A DNA stretch of 64,000 nt, taken from CAZSSM01 sp964609385 (GTDB taxonomy: Bacteria > Planctomycetota > Planctomycetia > Isosphaerales > Isosphaeraceae). The stretch is from NCBI GenBank assembly GCA_964609385.1, contig CAZSSM010000032.1, positions 6,189-70,188 of the forward strand, in the 5' to 3' direction. Position 1 is the first letter of the stretch, and the number at the start of each line of letters is the position of its first letter. The position numbers were made by a program, and so were the translations under genes. This document shows, in pieces, positions 50,322-58,221 of this stretch. The notes beneath the pieces were generated by a model. That model did not search any database. It saw nothing but the letters and a program-made list of their open reading frames with translations, and was not told the DNA's origin.

Positions 50322-51326
50322 ATGCCTTCGCGACGACAATTCCTGCACGGCACAACGGCCGCTGCCGCCTCGATGGCGGTCGCTCAAAACGCGTCTGGTC
50401 AATCTCAAAGCGATGATCAACCGAACCGACCCGAGATCCCGACGATGCCCCAGGTCAGGCTCGGTCGGACCGAGGCCCAAGTCTCGCGGATGGGCATCGG
50501 CTGCGCCCCGTTTCAGCGGACCCGCGTCTCCGTCGACGACATCAAGCGGACGCTCGATCGCGCCCTGAAGCTGGGCATCAACTATCTCGACGTGGCCCCC
50601 AACTACGGCAATGCCGCCATCGGCTTCTCCGAAGTGAAGATGGGTCCGGCGATCCGCGAGATCCGCGACGAGGTCTTCCTCGTCACCAAGACCGAAGAGC
50701 CGACCTATGAAGGCACCTGGCGCCTGCTCAACCAGAGCCTGGAGCGGCTCCAGACCGACACGATTGACCTGATCCACATCCACAACCTCGGCTTTGAGAA
50801 CCGCTTCGAGGACCTCGATTTCGTCTTCAGCGATCGAGGCGCTTTGGGCGCACTGCTGGAGGCCAAGGAGCAGGGGATCATCCGATTCATCGGGGCCAGC
50901 GGCCACATCTATCCATCACGGTTCCACTACGCCATTGATTCGGGTCAGATCGATGTGATCATGAACGCGGTCAATTTCATCTGCCAACACACCTACGACT
51001 TCGAGAACAAGGTCTGGGCCCGCGCCAAGCTCGAGGACATCGGACTGGTCGCCATGAAGGTGCTCGGAGGCCAAGGCGGTCGCGACGGCGGGTTCCGCGT
51101 CCCCGAGGAGATGTACGAGAAGGCGATCCGCTACGCCTTGTCGATCCCCGGCCTCTGCGTGGCGGTCATCGGCATCGAGAACATCGAGCAGCTCGAACGC
51201 GCCGCGCAGGTGATCGCCAAGGCCGAGCCTCTGACCGACCGCGAGCGCCATGAGATCGCCACCGAAGGGCTCCGACTTGCCCAGACTGACCGCTGGAAGC
51301 TCGCCTACGGTTCCCCGCTGACCTGA
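50322..51326 (+). CDS. Aldo/keto reductase exported by Tat
   Basis: A 334-residue protein. The N-terminus SRRQFLHGTTAAAASMAVA carries the twin-arginine motif, so it is probably folded with its cofactor and exported to the periplasm. The reductase tetrad is readable: Asp and Tyr in YLDVAPNYGN, Lys in LVTKTE, His in DLIHIHNLG. The TIM barrel ends with CVAVIGIENIEQLERA. Family reaction: NADPH-dependent reduction of carbonyls; export means it may need another cofactor or work differently. Planctomycetes carry many such Tat-exported oxidoreductases that modify sugars. It stands alone. Confidence 0.9.
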   Translation: MPSRRQFLHGTTAAAASMAVAQNASGQSQSDDQPNRPEIPTMPQVRLGRTEAQVSRMGIGCAPFQRTRVSVDDIKRTLDRALKLGINYLDVAPNYGNAAIGFSEVKMGPAIREIRDEVFLVTKTEEPTYEGTWRLLNQSLERLQTDTIDLIHIHNLGFENRFEDLDFVFSDRGALGALLEAKEQGIIRFIGASGHIYPSRFHYAIDSGQIDVIMNAVNFICQHTYDFENKVWARAKLEDIGLVAMKVLGGQGGRDGGFRVPEEMYEKAIRYALSIPGLCVAVIGIENIEQLERAAQVIAKAEPLTDRERHEIATEGLRLAQTDRWKLAYGSPLT

Positions 51327-51416
51327 GTGGTTCCGATCTGTTCGAGATCCCATCGATGTCATCCTGAACCCCCGAATCCTTGGGCAATAGGACCTCGATT
51401 CGAAGTTGAGTACGAA

Positions 51417-51445
51417 TTGACTGGTCTGATGACCGCCAATAGATT
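51417..51445 (+). promoter_or_regulatory. Promoter of the Xre/RES toxin-antitoxin operon
   Basis: TTGACT at 51417-51422 and TAGATT at 51440-51445, spaced by 17 bases. Transcription would start near 51452, about 55 bases before the antitoxin start. The downstream region probably holds the autoregulatory operator; no perfect palindrome was found there. Confidence 0.5.
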
Positions 51446-51508
51446 TCCTTGTGAGATGCCGTCGACTCCGATAGTGTCTTCTAGTTCACCATCGGTTCGG
51501 CGGACGAC

Positions 51509-52228
51509 GTGGAGTTTTGGTCTTGTCGGGGAATTTTACCCTTGTCGACCACAACAAATTCGATCGGTTCGATCCACAATCCTCGCGAGACACGGAACGC
51601 GTTCCGTAATGCCTTAGGGACCGTCTCAACAGGGATCGCGGTCTTGAGGGAACTCCTCGAAGATCGATCCTCCAATGTGAATCGACCGTTCACTCCCCGC
51701 GAGTGGGAGAATGTCCTGTCGGAAATCGATGCCTTGGGCTCAGAACTCGCGAACGTGAAGCGTTCAGCAATCAGCGCGTACGGATCCGAAATCGAGCCGG
51801 GATGGCGTACACCTGGAGCCGCTCGAGATCGGTTCGAGAGCATGTGCCAACCGACCACAACCGATTCAGCATCGCTACTCTCCCTCACCGAGGTTTGTCG
51901 TCGACTAGGACTGGATGATCAGCGGACCGTCCATCATCGTCTTGAGGTCGGAACGCTCCTCGGTTGGGAAGGTCCAGAGCAACAGTTCGTGTTTCCCGCT
52001 GACCAATTCGATGCCGATGGGCAGGTGCTGCCCTGCTTGGAAGAATTACTTTCGGAATTCCCCGATCACTTTTCCGCTTGGCACTGGCTCAGTTCGCCTC
52101 ATGTCGCTTTGAAGGGTCGGATACCGGTCGAATATCTCAAGGATGGAGAGAATGGTCCGAGCTATAAGGAGAAATTTGAATTGCTGAAGTCCGCTGCCCA
52201 GGGTGATGCCTGGGGCGCTTTTTCCTAA
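51509..52228 (+). CDS. Xre/MbcA/ParS-type antitoxin
   Basis: A frame of 239 residues starting at GTG 51509; an in-frame TTG at 51542 (MSTTTNSIGSIHNPRE) is an equally good start, since GGGGA lies 9 bases before it. The N-terminal 110 residues are extra compared with simple antitoxins. After that comes a segment with helix-turn-helix character (LTEVCRRLGLDDQRTVHHRL) and a C-terminal toxin-binding domain of the DUF2384 kind (FSAWHWLSSPHVALKGRIPVEYL). It neutralises the RES toxin encoded 27 bases downstream and usually represses its own promoter. The exact boundary of the DNA-binding part is uncertain. Confidence 0.75.
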   Translation: MEFWSCRGILPLSTTTNSIGSIHNPRETRNAFRNALGTVSTGIAVLRELLEDRSSNVNRPFTPREWENVLSEIDALGSELANVKRSAISAYGSEIEPGWRTPGAARDRFESMCQPTTTDSASLLSLTEVCRRLGLDDQRTVHHRLEVGTLLGWEGPEQQFVFPADQFDADGQVLPCLEELLSEFPDHFSAWHWLSSPHVALKGRIPVEYLKDGENGPSYKEKFELLKSAAQGDAWGAFS

Positions 52229-52255
52229 AGCGCTCCGCCAGAAAGGACCGGTCGG

Positions 52256-52912
52256 TTGGACTTCTCCCCATATTGCTCCAAAATTCAACAATGTATCAAA
52301 GCACGGCCCCACATGGGTCCGTGGTATCGCATCTCGCGTCGCAAACATGCGAGCACGCCACTGGGGGTGAAGAGCACGACAGCGCATCGGTTCAACAATC
52401 CAAACCAAACTTACGGTGTCCTCTATCTAGGCAGTTCGGTCCGCTGCTCTGTCCTCGAAAACATCGTCCGCGATCACAAAGCCGTTCCCAAATCGATCAT
52501 CGAAGATCGGATCGTTTTCCGTCTATCGTTCCGCGACGACGTCGATCATCACTTGATCGACCTCCGGGAGATTCCCCTCAGTCAGCTCGGGTTCTCTGCG
52601 AATTCGATTGTGGAGAGCGGAGGCGATTACGACCAGTTTCAACGGTTTTCCAAGTATGTCTTCGAACAGCATCCCGAGGTCGCCGGGATCCTCTACCCAT
52701 CGCGATTCGACCCCCAAGGCCAGTGCATCGCGCTGTTTGGACGAAGTGACGACTACTTCGAGGAATTGCTCAACATCGAAGAATTCCAAGATGGATCAAA
52801 TTGGATGTTGATCATTCAAAGTGACGAGGCAATGGAGACGCTTGCTAATTCGGTGAGCATCCTCGATCCTAACAAGGCCCACGATGTCTCTGATCGACTA
52901 TCAGGACAATAA
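52256..52912 (+). CDS. RES-domain toxin
   Basis: A 218-residue protein starting at TTG 52256, with AAAGGA about 8 bases upstream; an ATG at 52313 is an alternative. The three RES residues are in place: Arg in WYRISRRKHAS, Glu in VRCSVLENIVRD, Ser in LYPSRFDPQG; RFNNPNQTYGVLYLGSS is the family phrase. Characterised RES toxins (MbcT, ParT, NatT) degrade NAD+ or ADP-ribosylate a target and stop growth. It sits 27 bases after its antitoxin and ends 24 bases before the convergent membrane gene. The TTG start may hold toxin translation below that of the antitoxin. Confidence 0.85.
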   Translation: MDFSPYCSKIQQCIKARPHMGPWYRISRRKHASTPLGVKSTTAHRFNNPNQTYGVLYLGSSVRCSVLENIVRDHKAVPKSIIEDRIVFRLSFRDDVDHHLIDLREIPLSQLGFSANSIVESGGDYDQFQRFSKYVFEQHPEVAGILYPSRFDPQGQCIALFGRSDDYFEELLNIEEFQDGSNWMLIIQSDEAMETLANSVSILDPNKAHDVSDRLSGQ

Positions 52913-52936
52913 ACCGAACCGTGGGTTGGCCAACGT

Positions 52937-54784
52937 TTATCGAATCGGCGAGAGCACGGCCCGCCAGTCGAAGGGAATCTCGACCTCTTCGCCCTCTTCG
53001 GGGGGCGTAAAGGGCTCGAACGCGCCGTCTCGATAACAGAGCCAGAGCAGGTTGGACGACTCCAACGGGACGTCGAACCGGAACGTCGCCTCGGCGGGCC
53101 GACCCTCGTCGGTGAGGGTCGTCACCGTGACCGTCATCCCGGTCAACGTGATTGTCTCTCCAGACGCGAACGGCTTACGCTCGCTACGGAAGACTCGGTC
53201 GAGGATGAATCCGAGATATCCCTCGCGGGGCCGGACCATGAGCGTCCGCTCATCGAGCCGGCCGATCGTCACCGATGGGATCGTCGGCGCGAGCACCCGC
53301 ATCGCTCGTGGGACGGACTGCCCGCGCAACTCGCGTTGCAGGAGCAGATAATTTGCATGAATCGGACTCGGGGCATTGACAATGACGACGGTCCGATCCT
53401 CCAACGACGCCAACGGTTCTCGAACGGACAAACGCTCCTCGATCCAACGCGGACCCAAGGGATGCGCGGCGCGGAACGGCAGGACGATCGGGGCCAGGAC
53501 CAATTGAGTGGCCACAAGCCACCAGGCCAACGCCGAGGCCGGAAAACGCCAGAACACGCTCGTTGGTCGTCCGTCCTCGCCCCCATCGCCCTCGACGACG
53601 CCGTCTCTAAACACGAACGCCAGGTAGCGTGCGAGCAGCCCCGACGCGCCGATGCCGACGAACGTCAAGAGGCGGTCCATCGGGATCGTCGCCGAGACGG
53701 GAACCGCCGCGAACAGCATGCCCGCCGCCCAGAATCGGGCGACACGATCGCGTCGGAGCAACGGGGCCATGAGGAGGCCGATCGCCCCTAAGTACGTAAC
53801 CGCGAAGCCCCAGAAGAGGGTCGAGGCTGGAGGTTTGAGCACAACGGCCAGATCGGCCGGGATCGGACTCCATTGGCCGAGTAGAAGAATCGGGAAGCGT
53901 TCGAAGGCGGCTGTCAGGAAGCGTACGGTGTCAGTCACCGGGTCGATGTAGAGGCCCACGTCCCGGACGCCGTAGCCCCAAGACGCCCGGAGCGTCGCCC
54001 AAGCTAGGACCACCACCCCATACGGCCCGAGGGCCAACCATCCGCGCCAACGTCCTCGAGGGTCGAGGAACAGTCCGTAGGCGGCCAGGTAGGCGCACGT
54101 CCCGACCCCCTCTTCCTTCGAGAACAGGGCCGCCGCGAGTAGTACAGGCGCCGAGCACATCGCCAACTTGGAACCCTCGCGCCTCCCGAGGTCATGCGTG
54201 ATCACCGCCATGACACCGAACGTCGAGGCGACCAGAACATTGCGGTTGGCCAAAAACCCCACCGTCGCCCCCCGCGCGTCGTCCATGGCGAAGAGCAGGG
54301 CCGCGACGACGGCGATCCAAGAGGCACCAGGCATCCGCCGATAGAGCACCGCCGTCACGGCCACCAACGTCCCAAGCCAGCCCACGCTCTGGGCGTGCAT
54401 CAACGCGGGAGAGTCAGGCCAGAGCGCATAGTCGGCTCGATGGGTTAGGACCGTCAGGGCTTGCAGGAACTCGGCCTTGAGGACCGGGTCGGTCCACCAG
54501 GGGAAGAACCCGACGTCGATGAGCGGGCCGGTCCGTTCCGGATCGCCGCGGAAAAACCGGAACATCTCCGATGGCGGGCCGAACAGTTCGCAGAGGCTCG
54601 ACTCCCCAAGGAGGACCGTCCGGTGATAATAGTCATCGAGCATCCATCCATTGCCCAGCGACGGCAGCGTCAGCACGATGGCGAGAACCGCGACCACCAC
54701 CGGCAATCGACGCCTCGCCAATCGCGATCCGGTCCGGACAAGCCAACTTCGCCCCTCAACGTGCGTGTGCTCCCCGCTTGCCAT
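52937..54784 (-). CDS. Polytopic membrane protein, GT-C glycosyltransferase-like
   Basis: A 615-residue protein starting at ATG 54784, with GGAG upstream. About ten to twelve membrane helices fill residues 27-440. The first extracytoplasmic loop has GWMLDDYYHRTVL, where the Asp-Asp pair (50-51) resembles the catalytic acidic motif of GT-C (PMT/ArnT-like) glycosyltransferases that use lipid-linked sugars. A soluble C-terminal domain (about 460-615) contains strand-rich sequence (FMVRPREGYLGFILDRVF) and ends IPFDWRAVLSPI. The assignment rests on topology and this motif only; a DUF-type membrane protein is also possible. It has no neighbouring glycan genes. Confidence 0.7.
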   Translation of the reverse strand: MASGEHTHVEGRSWLVRTGSRLARRRLPVVVAVLAIVLTLPSLGNGWMLDDYYHRTVLLGESSLCELFGPPSEMFRFFRGDPERTGPLIDVGFFPWWTDPVLKAEFLQALTVLTHRADYALWPDSPALMHAQSVGWLGTLVAVTAVLYRRMPGASWIAVVAALLFAMDDARGATVGFLANRNVLVASTFGVMAVITHDLGRREGSKLAMCSAPVLLAAALFSKEEGVGTCAYLAAYGLFLDPRGRWRGWLALGPYGVVVLAWATLRASWGYGVRDVGLYIDPVTDTVRFLTAAFERFPILLLGQWSPIPADLAVVLKPPASTLFWGFAVTYLGAIGLLMAPLLRRDRVARFWAAGMLFAAVPVSATIPMDRLLTFVGIGASGLLARYLAFVFRDGVVEGDGGEDGRPTSVFWRFPASALAWWLVATQLVLAPIVLPFRAAHPLGPRWIEERLSVREPLASLEDRTVVIVNAPSPIHANYLLLQRELRGQSVPRAMRVLAPTIPSVTIGRLDERTLMVRPREGYLGFILDRVFRSERKPFASGETITLTGMTVTVTTLTDEGRPAEATFRFDVPLESSNLLWLCYRDGAFEPFTPPEEGEEVEIPFDWRAVLSPIR

Positions 54785-55232
54785 GGCTTGGACTCCGGAT
54801 GATCCTGACGTTCCGGCTCGCAATCGAGACGGACACATCAGTCTTAATTGGTATTTGAGGTGCTTCTACGCATGAAGAACACTACGACATGCGGAAAAGC
54901 TGTATCGGTTAGGGCCAAGCGGATGAAGGCTTCGTCGCCGCTCACCGCGATCGACGATAACGAATGGTCCGTGACTCCCTCCCGCATGGGTGTTTCCTCC
55001 TCGGTCCTCCTCGTTCGGGCCGCGCTAGCAAGCTCATCGGGCCTCCATGATAACGACGGTCGTGCCGATCGTTTTGAAAAAAGGGCTACGAGGCCGGCTT
55101 GGGTGTGCAGCCGACGAAATTTCTATGAACGGGTCGCCTCGATCGCTTGATCCTATGGAGGGAGGATGTCGTCTCGAGGCAACGGGACGGGTCCGATGTT
55201 AGGGGTCGTCGGTGTCGTGGAGGTCGTTCGAG
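54785..55232. other. 448-base divergent intergenic region
   Basis: Between the membrane gene (-) and the HTH gene (+). A plus-strand frame (54872-55150) exists but has no clear ribosome site and an Arg/Ser-rich, shadow-like composition. No promoter could be singled out. Confidence 0.4.
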
Positions 55233-56117
55233 ATGGGCGTTGCGGTTCCTCGATCCATCGTCACCAAGCGCATCTGCGACGCCGTCCGCGCCGGCCTGCC
55301 GCTGGAACGAGCGGCACGAGCTGCTGGGGTCGACGTGTCGACGCTCCAGGATTGGATCCAACGCGGTCTCGATGTCGAGGCCGATGTCCGCGACGTCGAC
55401 CCCTTCGCGATCTTCGCGGGGACGCTTCGCGAGGCGTTGGATGACGCTGAGGACGCCTGCTTCGAGCGATCGAGCGACCACACGAGTCCGTTCGGGAGGG
55501 AATCCGAGGCATCGAGGCCACCCGTCGACGAACCGAAGGGTTCGGATCGCAGCCGAGCACCGAGATGCCCACCACTGGCGTGGTTGGTCGTCGAGGAGGC
55601 GCCGATCGAGATCGTCATCGGCTCGCGGCCCGTCTGGGTCTACGAGTCCGAACCGCAACCATCCACGATGTCGAGGGTCGAGCGACCCAGCTTCCATGCA
55701 CCGCCTCCCGCGATCAGGGCGGATGCGTGGGACAAACCCAATGACATTGAGCCGGATCCGGTGGGTGATGAGCGTCCGTCGAATCGGGATAGGCCGATCG
55801 CCGTGATGATCATGGCGACGATTGTCGTGTCGTTGGTGGCCGTCGTCGCGATCGCGCTGGCTGTTGTGGTCGTCGCGATCGCGCTGGCGGGGGTCGCGCT
55901 GATCGGTCCGACCCGGCTCGCGATCGGATTGATGTACCGCTGGCGGGCCGGTTTGCTCGCCCTTCGGGGCGGCGGAGCGATCGGGTTTCCATATCCGGTC
56001 GGGTCAACGTGGTGCCGGTTGTCGCGGGCAGTTTCGCCCGGCCGATCGGTGCCGCCACCCGACCGGATGCTCGGTGCGGCATCGCTGACAGGTCGCTCGC
56101 GACCCCAGCGGGAATGA
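55233..56117 (+). CDS. HTH-domain protein with a membrane segment
   Basis: A 294-residue protein; ATG at 55233 with GGAGG 9 bases upstream. The start VPRSIVTKRICDAVRAGLPLERAARAAGVDVSTLQDWIQRG is a helix-turn-helix like that of small-terminase or transposase families. A low-complexity Ser/Arg/Asp/Pro region follows. Near 197-230 is a long hydrophobic helix or pair (AVMIMATIVVSLVAVVAIAL...). The end (about 235-294) is Gly/Arg-rich, with no recognised domain. A DNA-binding module tied to the membrane would be unusual for a transcription regulator. The protein could bind DNA at the membrane, but no family is recognised. Confidence 0.6.
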   Translation: MGVAVPRSIVTKRICDAVRAGLPLERAARAAGVDVSTLQDWIQRGLDVEADVRDVDPFAIFAGTLREALDDAEDACFERSSDHTSPFGRESEASRPPVDEPKGSDRSRAPRCPPLAWLVVEEAPIEIVIGSRPVWVYESEPQPSTMSRVERPSFHAPPPAIRADAWDKPNDIEPDPVGDERPSNRDRPIAVMIMATIVVSLVAVVAIALAVVVVAIALAGVALIGPTRLAIGLMYRWRAGLLALRGGGAIGFPYPVGSTWCRLSRAVSPGRSVPPPDRMLGAASLTGRSRPQRE

Positions 56118-56458
56118 TCCGATCGGCGCCCCGGAGCATCGCCGGGCAGTCGCGTCACGCCTCGAACCGGATGGAGCGTGCGACCCATCGTCCGTGGGGT
56201 CGGGACACGCCTTCATCGCGTCGAGCCGAGGCCGTCGTCGACTGTCCTCATGGTCCTTCTCAGCGGACCGTGCGACACAGGGCGCCGGAGCGGATCCGAA
56301 CCTGGATCCATCGAAGGGAGCGTCTGCTCTTTGGCAAGTCGGGATCGCACGGATCGAGATGTCGGTCGATCTTGATGAGATCGTTCGAGTTGTCGTCGCG
56401 CGCGCCGAGGCGCGATCGCGGTTCGGATTCTGAGGGCTGAGACCCCGAATCGACGAGT

Positions 56459-56484
56459 AAAAACGGCCGGAAAGTCACGGCCGG
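56459..56484 (-). terminator. Intrinsic terminator downstream of the aspS-esterase genes
   Basis: On the minus strand CGGCCG, loop TGACTTTC, CGGCCG (56479-56484 and 56465-56470), then six T's (56464-56459). It lies about 370 bases after the esterase stop, so it ends either that transcript or an unrecognised small RNA made from 56488-56850. Confidence 0.6.
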
Positions 56485-56649
56485 AAACCGAAGCGAAGCG
56501 ACGAACCGACCGGAGCACGCTTGGTCAGAGAGGCTTGATGCAGTCTTCATGAGATCGGGCGCCCATGACGAGATCGTATGTCGACCAATGAATGCTTATG
56601 TGAATTAATTGGTGGCTATACCCTCTCCTCAGATAGACCACCGGTTGGT

Positions 56650-56788
56650 GTGGCTGGGGACTGGGCCGCATCGGGCCAGACCCCGGGACCGATCTGAGTG
56701 AATGGGCCAACCATCATGGAAGAGGGTTGGCCGACTCAAGACACGAGAATCGGGGTCTATTCTGTGTTCCGTCGCAGTCCCCAGCCAC
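56650..56788. other. 139-base nested inverted-repeat element
   Basis: Four co-linear stems form one long hairpin: GTGGCTGGGGACTG (56650-56663) with 56775-56788 (14 bp); AGACCCCG (56678-56685) with 56751-56758 (8 bp); TGAGT (56695-56699) with 56734-56738 (5 bp); GGCCAACC (56705-56712) with 56725-56732 (8 bp). The terminal loop is 12 bases. It could be a structured RNA, a REP/BIME-like repeat or a small non-autonomous transposon remnant. Confidence 0.6.
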
Positions 56789-56852
56789 CCGTTCAGGGCG
56801 TTTGGCGGGGTCGGGGCCGACCAAGATCAACACTTAAGCGGTCTCATGAGCC

Positions 56853-58154
56853 TCAACGACTCAGATGCTGGTCGGCGAACTTCAAGTAGACGAGCCAATC
56901 TTCGAGAGTGACGTCATGCCTTCCGGGCCGGATGTGGTAGCCGATCTGGCCCAGGGCGGGCGTGCTGAGCGGGGGCATGGTGTCGACGGGCAATCCCGCG
57001 GTGCCGAGCAGCCGATAGACCGGGTCGGCCCCCAGGGCGGAGAGGAACTCGCCGCGCGGGTCGGCCCAAAGGTCGTCCTCCGCGCTACAGACGAGGACCG
57101 GTCGCGGGGCGATCAGCGCGATCAACGTATGCTGGTCAAATGGCAGGTCGGGCTCGCGATCGTTGTAGTTGCGGAAGTTCCGGCAGAACCAGTGGGGGAA
57201 GGACGTGTTGATCCGCTTGACCGTCTCGCCGAAGGTCCGACGGCTCAAGGCTGCGCCGCCGCATCCGGAGTCGTTGGAGATGACCAGGGCGAACCGCTCG
57301 TCCTGGGCCCCAGCCCAGAGCGCTGTCTTGCCGAGGCGCGAGTGACCCATCACCGCCACGCGTTCGGCATCGACCTCCGACTGGTCGCCGAGCACATCCA
57401 GGCCACGGCTCAGGCCCCAAGCCCAGGCCCCGATCGCGCCCCACTGATCGGCCTCAACTTGGTCCTGACCCGACTCGAGAGCCAGAGTCCGGACCCCTTC
57501 GGTGACGGCGCCGTCGTAATCCGGCTCGATGTCACCGTAGTAGATCGTCGCCACAGCGTAGCCTCGCTCCAGGATCGTCCGGACCGGCCAACGCGATGAG
57601 GCGGAGCTTCGGGACGCCTCGGTGGCCCGGTTGCCGTCGGTCCCCCTGGAGGGGCGGTCGCGGACCCAGGCCTTGGTCACAATGACGGCCGGGTCGTCGT
57701 TGATCGCCTGGTTGCCCCCGAAGTTCAGCGCCAGGAATGCGGGAACGGGTCGAGGGACGTCCTTGGGGATATAGATCAACAGATCGATCGTTTGGCCATC
57801 AGGATCACCGTTGAAGAAGATCCGGACTTGCCGACGGATCGCGAGGCCGTCGTAGGCGTCTTCGGACTCCTCCAAGGTTTCCCAACGCATCGAGGTCGGC
57901 CGACCGATCGGCGTGACCCCGTACATCTGGGTGGCGAAGATTCGGAGCAACTCGGGACGCCGGCTCGTGGTCCAGGCGTCCGGGTCATTGATCGGCGTGC
58001 CATCAGAGGAGCGGAGCGGATCGGGTAGCGTGTACGACGGCACGAGCGCTTCGTCCTGGATGCCCCGGTTCTGGGCCGAGGCGTCGTGGCTCGAGTGCGT
58101 CACGAGGAGAACTCCCCAGGCGATGGCGAAGATCCAAGGGTGTCGATCGCGCAT
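56853..58154 (-). CDS. Secreted CE15-like glucuronoyl esterase / acetyl xylan esterase-like hydrolase
   Basis: A 433-residue protein; ATG at 58154 with CAGGAG about 10 bases upstream and a signal peptide (FAIAWGVLLVTHSSHDASA). The alpha/beta-hydrolase core has the CE15 markers: nucleophile Ser in GHSRLGKTALWAG, SNDSGCGGAALSRR, FPHWFCRNFRNY, and a catalytic His in PGRHDVTLEDW. CE15 enzymes cut ester bonds between lignin and glucuronoyl side chains of xylan. It fits the window's other polysaccharide-active enzymes. It lies 67 bases after aspS on the same strand and may be read from the aspS promoter. Confidence 0.85.
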   Translation of the reverse strand: MRDRHPWIFAIAWGVLLVTHSSHDASAQNRGIQDEALVPSYTLPDPLRSSDGTPINDPDAWTTSRRPELLRIFATQMYGVTPIGRPTSMRWETLEESEDAYDGLAIRRQVRIFFNGDPDGQTIDLLIYIPKDVPRPVPAFLALNFGGNQAINDDPAVIVTKAWVRDRPSRGTDGNRATEASRSSASSRWPVRTILERGYAVATIYYGDIEPDYDGAVTEGVRTLALESGQDQVEADQWGAIGAWAWGLSRGLDVLGDQSEVDAERVAVMGHSRLGKTALWAGAQDERFALVISNDSGCGGAALSRRTFGETVKRINTSFPHWFCRNFRNYNDREPDLPFDQHTLIALIAPRPVLVCSAEDDLWADPRGEFLSALGADPVYRLLGTAGLPVDTMPPLSTPALGQIGYHIRPGRHDVTLEDWLVYLKFADQHLSR

Positions 58155-58221
58155 GGTCCACGTACTCCTGAACGAGGATTGAGGTGGGGTTAGGACCTGA
58201 CCGGGTATGGCGTATCGGGCC

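Larger units (their letters stand above)
56118..56852. other. 735-base gap with a nested palindrome and a terminator
   Basis: No convincing gene. A 24-residue frame MSVDLDEIVRVVVARAEARSRF ends at 56433 (preceded by a purine tract) and is too short to judge. The stretch holds the minus-strand terminator at 56459-56484 and the 139-base nested palindrome at 56650-56788, described separately. Confidence 0.6.

Noticed and set aside
54848..55150. 100-codon plus-strand frame before the HTH gene
   Set aside because: Weak start and shadow-like composition; could be real but not supportable.
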